Positions 57,570 to 64,000 of a stretch of DNA of 64,000 nt are shown here, one piece after another (position 1 is the stretch's first letter; each line of letters starts with the position of its first letter). This stretch comes from Brachypodium distachyon (taxonomy: Eukaryota > Streptophyta > Magnoliopsida > Poales > Poaceae). The position numbers and the translations under genes are program-made. Where the stretch lies: the NCBI RefSeq assembly GCF_000005505.3, contig NC_016132.3:13196501-13260500 (forward strand). The letters run 5' to 3'. A model generated the notes under the pieces. It did no database searches, was not told the origin of the DNA, and worked only from the letters and a program-made list of their open reading frames with translations.

Positions 57570-59520
57570 CTCTCCCAAAAACCTTTTCCCCTTGTAACCT
57601 TTTTGTATTTGTGCCAAATTTGGGTAAGCTCTTACCATGTTTCACTTTCTTTTTGAAACTTTTGCATCTCATCCTTTGTCAGTGAATAGATATCCTCTCA
57701 CATGGGTGTCTGCTTCAAACGAATAGAAACATAAAAGCGGGAGTATAACTCGTGAATGATGGTTGGACAGTTATAAATGGTCCATTTTGAACCCAAGGAC
57801 GTTATGAGTAGCATATAGATTGACTAGTTTGGTGTAAGAATAGTGTCTCTACAAGCACCTATTTTGTTTCGGATGTCCACTTCCCGTCGGTTCCTCTTCT
57901 CTCCTTTTGCAAAATTATTTCCTTATTGGTCCCTCCTCTCTCCTCTTGCATGGTTATTAGCTTGTTGTTTGAGTTATAAAAAGCTAATCAATAAAGGATG
58001 AAACGTATTAGAAGTCTTTCGTCTCATAAGACTAGAACCGACCTATTATTATTATTTATGAAAAGTCCCCTTTGAAATAAAGAATAATATATGAAAAAAT
58101 CAGTTGTGAACTCAAGGTTCCAAAAACTGAACCCACGAAAAAATCACGAGACAACCCACCTTCTAGACTTATATGATACCTAGGGCAAACGAGGACGACG
58201 TTAGAAAAGGGAAGCGTCATTAGCAGATACATAATTTATGAGCACACGATCATACACCATTCGTGTGATAGCAAAGATGACGTTTGAATTTCCGTTTCCT
58301 TGTAGTTGTCCAACGACAAACTTCATTTCGTCAACGAGATAACGAGCGTTCTATTTGCATCTTTCCTTTTTGTCAGGACTTCCTTTCAACACCTCATAAT
58401 TGTCGTATTCCTCAAAAAAAATTCAGGTTGCAGTCTTCTATTTAAAAACCACGAGCACCCCACCTTCTTCCCTATGGCATCTAGGGCAAGCGTGGACGCT
58501 CTTGGAACGCCAGGGAAGTCAAGACAACATTGACGGGTACACATTAATGCAAGATCAAGATACGTACAACATCCGTACAAAAGGAGCAACGATGACATCT
58601 GTCACGGCGTAGTAGATTGCCAGTCCAACGACAAAGTTCATTTCGTCAGCGAGACAAAAAAAACATTCTCAACACGCCTCTCTCCTTCTTCTCCTTTGCA
58701 CACCTCATTGTTGTCATACTATTCTCTTAAAAAAAGATTAGGCCCCAGTCTTGTCATTTTCTTTTTAAGAACTAGATGATGTCCCACACCTTGTTGCAGA
58801 AATTTTTAATTAACATAGAGTACTTAAAATTGAAAACATATAATAAAAATTGTACATTCTTCACCTAAGGGGGATAGTTCGATGGAAGTAACATGCATGC
58901 ATGTGCAAAAGTATGAGTTTTTCACTAAATAAAGTACGAACAAATTAATTATGTGACGTTGTGACATGCTTGCATGTTTAGATAAATCAACTAATGGGTT
59001 GCTTCTAGCAAAGATATAAGATTGATGCTGTGAAAACGGAAATATCCAATCTCATCTCTTTTTTTTTAGAGGAATATCCAATCTCATCTCATGTCAAATA
59101 TATATAAAAACAACAAAATTATCCAGGTCGTGGAGGCAGTGGGCTGGGCGACAAGCAGCTTCAAAGGCAAAGCCAGATGCAACCTCGTCTATGTTCCAAG
59201 CCCACTTAACACGAGCAAGTAATTAACCCAAGTTAAGAACAAACAAACCCCAGCCCACACTGCAGCCTCCGGGCGCCGCGCGCCGCGCACCGCACCGCAG
59301 TCCGCACCGTTCGTCCACCAACTAACCCCACTGACATCACGCGACCCACCGACGACCTGCCCCACACGTCATCACTCTAACCTCCCGCTGCCGTGTGGAG
59401 CTTACTCACCCCCCAGAAGGCCAAAACCCACCAGGTGGCCATATTAAATAAACAATCAAAAACAATAAAAACGAAAAATAAAAACGAAATTAAACGGATG
59501 ACGGGAAAAAAACAAATTAC
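57570..59520. other. Spacer between divergent CTP synthase and PP2C genes
   Basis: No gene is seen. 58130-58800 holds a degenerate tandem array (listed separately). 59260-59420 is GC-rich and should be part of the PP2C promoter; a C-run and CT-rich tracts at 59570-59600 mark its leader. Confidence 0.4.
58130..58810. repeat. Degenerate tandem array, unit about 310 bp
   Basis: Two landmarks recur at regular distance. First, cctagggcaaacgaggacg (near 58180) and tctagggcaagcgtggacg (near 58480). Second, tccaacgacaaacttcattt (58309) and tccaacgacaaagttcattt (58624). Both are 300-315 bp apart. Further matches (ggttgcagtcttctat / ggccccagtcttgtca; cacctcataattgtcgtatt / cacctcattgttgtcatact) fall between. 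About two to two and a half units are present, well diverged. Confidence 0.65.
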
Positions 59521-59863
59521 ACGTCAGCGTGGGGCGTAGCGCAACGCTGCTTCTCCTCTTCTTCATATCACCCCCCCCCCTCTCCTCTCTTCTCTCTCAT
59601 CACACCCAGCAGCACGCAGCGCTCTTCCTCGGATCACTGCTGCTCCTTCCTCATCCTTCGTCCCCATCCAAGCTGACGACCTCGCCTAGATCCGATCCGG
59701 CCCGCCGCCCGCCCCGACCGGAATCCCCGAGGTGAGCGAGATCGCCCTCCGCCCCGCCACGCCCATTGCTCCCCACTGGACTGGATTCGGATTTCTGAAT
59801 CTGACGCTGCTGTGCTGCTGTATGTGCGTGGTGTTTGTTTTCTAGGGTTTGTCGGGCTTGCTG

Positions 59864-62800
59864 ATGGTTTACGATGGCGCCGTGAAGGACCAGCAGGAGA
59901 GCGAGTCGTCCAGGCCGGTGTTGTCGTCTTCGGCGGCTGCGGAGGCTGAGGCGGGGGCGGTGACTGCGACAGTGGTTGCTGAGGGAACGGCGGCAGGGGA
60001 GCAGGTGGGGGAGAGGGAGAGGGAAGGGGAGGAGGAGACGGTTGTGGGTGAGCGGCCGGGGAGCGACAAGCGGCTCGGCGTGCGGCACCCGTTGAAGTAC
60101 CGCAGGTTCCGCGCGAGGGGGAAGACGATGGTGGAGCCCGGAGGGATCATCCCGCCCTCGCTGGCGATGGACGGGGAGGGAGCTGGTGAGGTTGAAGAGG
60201 AGGAGGCGTCTCCCGAGAGGGAGGTCCAGGCTGGTGTGGTGGAGGTGGAGGTGCCATTGGCGCCGGTAGAGATGGAGGTGGATGAGGTGGTGGAGTCACC
60301 CGCAGCAGCAGCTGTGGCTGTGGGGGAGCCGGAGCTGGACGGGCCATCGGTCGAGGATGAGGAGGACGAGGAGATTTCCTCGTATTTGCTGGCCAAAGAG
60401 GCCGCGAGGAAGAAAGGGATTGTAGCCGCCGTGCCCGTGCGGAGTGTGGAGGTGCCCAAGGATCAGGACCAAGAGAAGGAGAGGAAGGAGAAGGAGCGGC
60501 AAAGGGAGAGGGAGAGGGTCGACGAGGTCGGCTACATGAGCGGCGGATGCAAGAGGTATTGCTTGCTTGCTTCCCTGTTTCATGCTTTATATCTTTACAT
60601 ACGATCATCATTCTGTTGGCGGGCAGTACCGTTAGTTTATTTGATTCAAATCCTCTAGATTGTTTAGCTTGTGTTGTTATATTTTCAATATATGATTGGT
60701 GCAATAGAGCTGAGCATACAATTGCATATTTGCTTGACTATATGGGTGTTATGCCAAATGTAGACTTGTTTGAGTCAATGCTGCATTCAGGATCGTAACC
60801 TGACGGACTTCTATGTTTAGTCTGTTAACTTGATGGTTACCTCATGTGGTTATGAAGATGTGTTTGGTTTGTTACTTAAATGATTGACATTCTTTGTCTT
60901 CTTAAAATCTTGTAATGTGCAGTTCATTAAACATACTCCTTTTAGCGATGCAATTTAATGGGTGCTGATCTTATTATGTGAGGACTACTATTTGTATTTG
61001 TTTCTATGGATAGTTTGTAGAAAAAGGGAATGATGCTGCTCAGATTCAAGCGACTGGTAGCTTTTTGCACACCATAATAGATCCAGGGCTTCTATTTTGC
61101 ATACCTGCATCCAGTTCTTATTGGCATATATAGATTCCTTTTCTTATTTTGATTAGATAGCCATTTTGGCTGTGCACTTCTGTTATTAGAATCTACAATT
61201 TATTTTACCTTTATAGTACATGAAATTTTAAGGTTTTGTATGTCACTTTGAACGATATGTCTTTTGGATTGTGACTGATTTGCAGTGATGATGGAATTCT
61301 GAGTTGTGGATATTCAAGTTTTAGAGGGAAAAGGGCAAGCATGGAAGACTTCTTTGACATAAAATCATCGAAAATTGATGATCAAAATATAAATCTCTTC
61401 GGAATATTTGATGGTTGGTCATTGGAGACTATTTCTTGTCTTTTTCACTGGTTCTATATAAAACTATTTATTTTCTTGCAGGTCATGGTGGCTCCCGTGC
61501 TGCTGAGTATTTGAAGGAGCACTTGTTTATGAACCTCATGAAACATCCGGAGTTCATGAAAGATACAAAACTAGCAATAAGTACGTCCTTTTTTTGTTGC
61601 AAAAAGTATGATGTTGTTCATTTGATGTCCAAGGACCCCCTTGATATTTCTTGTGATGGATTATCTGATTAGTGTTTACTCACAGGTGAAACATACAAAA
61701 AAACCGATTCTGATTTTTTGGATTCTGAAAGCAACACCCATAGAGATGATGGGTCAACTGCATCGACAGCAGTTTTGGTTGGAAATCATCTTTATGTGGG
61801 AAATGTTGGTGACTCTCGGGCTGTAATATCCAAGGCGGGCAAAGGTACTTCTTTATGAGAATACTGTTTTTCATCGATTTATATTTGATGCAGCTAGCTT
61901 AGCGCATCCACACAGCATTTTCTAACATGCTAAACTAGACAGTAATAATGAGATGATTTATGGCTCAGGGCATTTCCACCATTCAAGTTTAATTGTGGTG
62001 AAGATACTAGATAGCACCTGACCTAATATTTATGGTTCAGGACTCTTTCTATCATTTGAGTTCATATGTGTTCTAAATATCATCTAATGGTTATTTTAAT
62101 TAATCTAGTTAATGTCCACCATTTAGTTTTTGAAGCAACTGTTCACCAATATCAGAATCAGATGTTTGCTTTTTCATCAGAATTTTAGTGGGTCTCTTTA
62201 TTATTGGAGCTTTTACTCAGGATCATTAGCTTTTACTTCTTAAATAGGTTATTGCCATGCTTTGTGTTAGCTTAACCAGTCTGCTATACTTGGCACAAGG
62301 TGTGTGTTTGAGAAAAAAAGATAAAAGAGATGTCTCACTGCTTATTCAATATAGTTGTTAAGTAGTATACGGTATAAGATACTAACCGATATCTACATGG
62401 CATGAATCATGTTTGTGTTGCCACCAGTGATATAAGTTATAACTTTGCAGTTCACATAAAATGAAATGCTAGAGGTCAGATGAACCCAGGACAAATGCAG
62501 CAAAAGAAGCTGTATTTGATTCCAGTTCAATTGTTCTGATCATTCTTCTTTGTTTTCATGGAAAAAAGTGTTGCTCATTGCTTATGAACTTGGCTTTCTG
62601 GATTAAGTTGGTTGTTGGCAACACTAACTGAATACATTTGATGCAACCATAGCGGGGACTTGTCTTCCTTGTGTTTAACAAATCAAAGCTCTTGATACAT
62701 ATTGTGTTTGTATTAGTATTGTAGGAACTATTATTTTGTTTCTCCGATGTCCGAGCTACATGCTTACTGCTTCTGCATAGTGTGAATTTTAACAATCTAG

Positions 62801-63331
62801 ATGTATACGCTTGCTAAATTGTTGGTAAAATGTTTTTCTCTTATTCACAGCTATTGCACTCTCTGATGATCACAAGCCAAACAGAAGTGATGAGAGGAAA
62901 AGAATTGAGAGTGCTGGTGGGATTGTTATGTGGGCTGGTAAGTCGTGTATTTTCATCATGAGTTTGTTTATTTGTCAAAGATCGCATGTCTTGCAATGAT
63001 CTTCTTGCTGATGGTGGCAAATGGGCTTTTGCAGGAACTTGGAGGGTAGGTGGTGTGCTTGCAATGTCTCGGGCATTTGGCAACCGCTTGTTGAAGCAAT
63101 ATGTTGTTGCAGAACCAGAGATTCAGGTAACTTGGGCTCATATGCTTGTTCTTATTTCTGGCAAAAAAAAGCAACAAAATATTTATGTTTCATGGCTTAT
63201 ATGTGATTGTCTTATCATTGATCAAGATCTTGTGTCACCCTTTGTTAATTTGTCAGGAACAAGAAATAGATGATGAATCTGAGTTTCTGATTTTGGCTAG
63301 TGATGGGCTGTGGGACGTGGTTCCGAATGAG
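59864..63331 (+). CDS. Protein phosphatase 2C, 5' seven exons, continues past the window edge
   Basis: PP2Cs are Mg/Mn-dependent Ser/Thr phosphatases. Exons 59864-60555, 61286-61413, 61482-61580, 61686-61844, 62851-62937, 63035-63126 and 63257-63331 are in phase and give 444 aa so far. A leader intron (59732-59845) precedes the ATG. Residues 1-230 form an acidic, low-complexity extension with one basic conserved patch ([20 protein letters not shown]). The PP2C domain follows: RASMEDFF (Glu251, Asp252), FGIFDGHGG (Asp273), [55 protein letters not shown] and [11 protein letters not shown] (Asp435), so the metal-binding residues are present. The last exon or exons lie beyond 64000. It is a group with a long N-terminal extension; which member cannot be told. 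Confidence 0.92.
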
Positions 63332-64000
63332 GTTAGTTTGCTATCTATGTTAGTTATTACTTGTTTAGAGTTGCAAATATCCCTTTTGCCAACAATGCCT
63401 ACTAGGTTACAATAAACTCTTTGGGACTTCTCAGTTTTAATTTGTCGCACATACATGGTGGCACAGTGATCAACAAGCAGTCAGGACTTGTGATACTTTG
63501 TCGTACTGCTATAGTTACCATCCAAATGCTCTGGTCCACATAAAATCATGGTTGCATTTTTCGTTATTCAGCTATTCCATTTTCCTAATTCAGGAACGCA
63601 CCTTATCATTTCTTAATTCAGAAACATAACATGGCATTTACTGTGCGATGTATTCATTGTCAGGCTGCCAGAGCATTTAATGGACTAAGCACCTTCCTTA
63701 ATTATCATTTTACTGGTTCTACATGGTGTATTGTTTAGCGATACTTCTGCTCCTTGTTTTCGTGTCTACATTGCACTACCTATCAAGTAGAGATCACAGC
63801 AACTGATATTTCCCACTGAGTGAATAGCTAAGTGCCAGAAGGATGTATCCCTCTAGTTTTTTTTTAATCTCTTCACAACTTTTGAAGGTTTTTCATTTGC
63901 TGGCAAGTGCATCTGATTATGCCACCTAGCTAGGGACTTGCATGTTACAAGGCGTAGACAGATATTTCTGCCGCTATCTTAACTGTCTCATGGAAGATTC
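63332..64000 (+). other. PP2C intron 7, running to the window edge
   Basis: A GT donor follows exon 7 (gaatgag|gttagt). No sequence encoding the expected C-terminal PP2C end was found before 64000, so this intron is at least 669 bp long. Confidence 0.6.

Noticed and set aside
59849..59863. PP2C start five codons upstream
   Set aside because: It would need a TTG start; the ATG at 59864 is the first usable one after the leader intron.

Overview
This window is nuclear DNA of a grass (Poaceae). The signs are very GC-rich first exons next to AT-rich introns and spacers, CACTA, copia, Stowaway and LINE elements of monocot type, and plant-specific genes (a plastid PTAC14-like SET protein and TTL-type TPR-thioredoxin proteins). 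The species cannot be fixed from sequence alone.

Layout. 1-1580 is the 3' end of a LINE. 2023-3736 (+) is a three-exon gene for a membrane-anchored coiled-coil protein of unknown role. About 4.1-7.7 kb shows no recognisable gene. 7.7-22.4 kb is a direct duplication of a unit of about 7.4 kb; each unit carries a TTL paralogue (11787-14270 and 19338-21850) that has lost the thioredoxin-like C-terminus. A 1.6-kb retroelement-like insertion splits the flank of the second unit. 23192-24548 (-) is a broken F-box/associated-domain gene. Just 5' of it lies a transposon nest: a 1.4-kb non-autonomous copia-type LTR element (24549-40460) holding a 3.06-kb LTR (25320-28380, exact 5-bp target duplication) in its body and an 11.4-kb CACTA element (28815-40233) in its 3' LTR. 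The CACTA carries a decayed TNPD/TNP2 transposase and a TNPA-like plus Ulp1-like unit. Unusually, it also has internal copies of its own subterminal repeats and a second copy of its 5' leader.

41997-45138 (+) is the third TTL copy, intact over seven exons (679 aa). On the minus strand follow PTAC14 (51703-47079, 12 exons, 494 aa) and CTP synthase (57363-52466, 21 exons, 605 aa). A PP2C phosphatase gene starts at 59864 (+) and runs off the right edge.

How the genes relate. The three TTL copies are one tandem family spread apart by transposon growth. Two of them share a truncation and could encode TPR-only proteins. PTAC14 serves plastid transcription and CTP synthase makes CTP; they are same-strand neighbours without evidence of co-regulation. 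Exon borders were set by splice signals plus reading-frame continuity, checked codon by codon; no transcript or database comparison was available.
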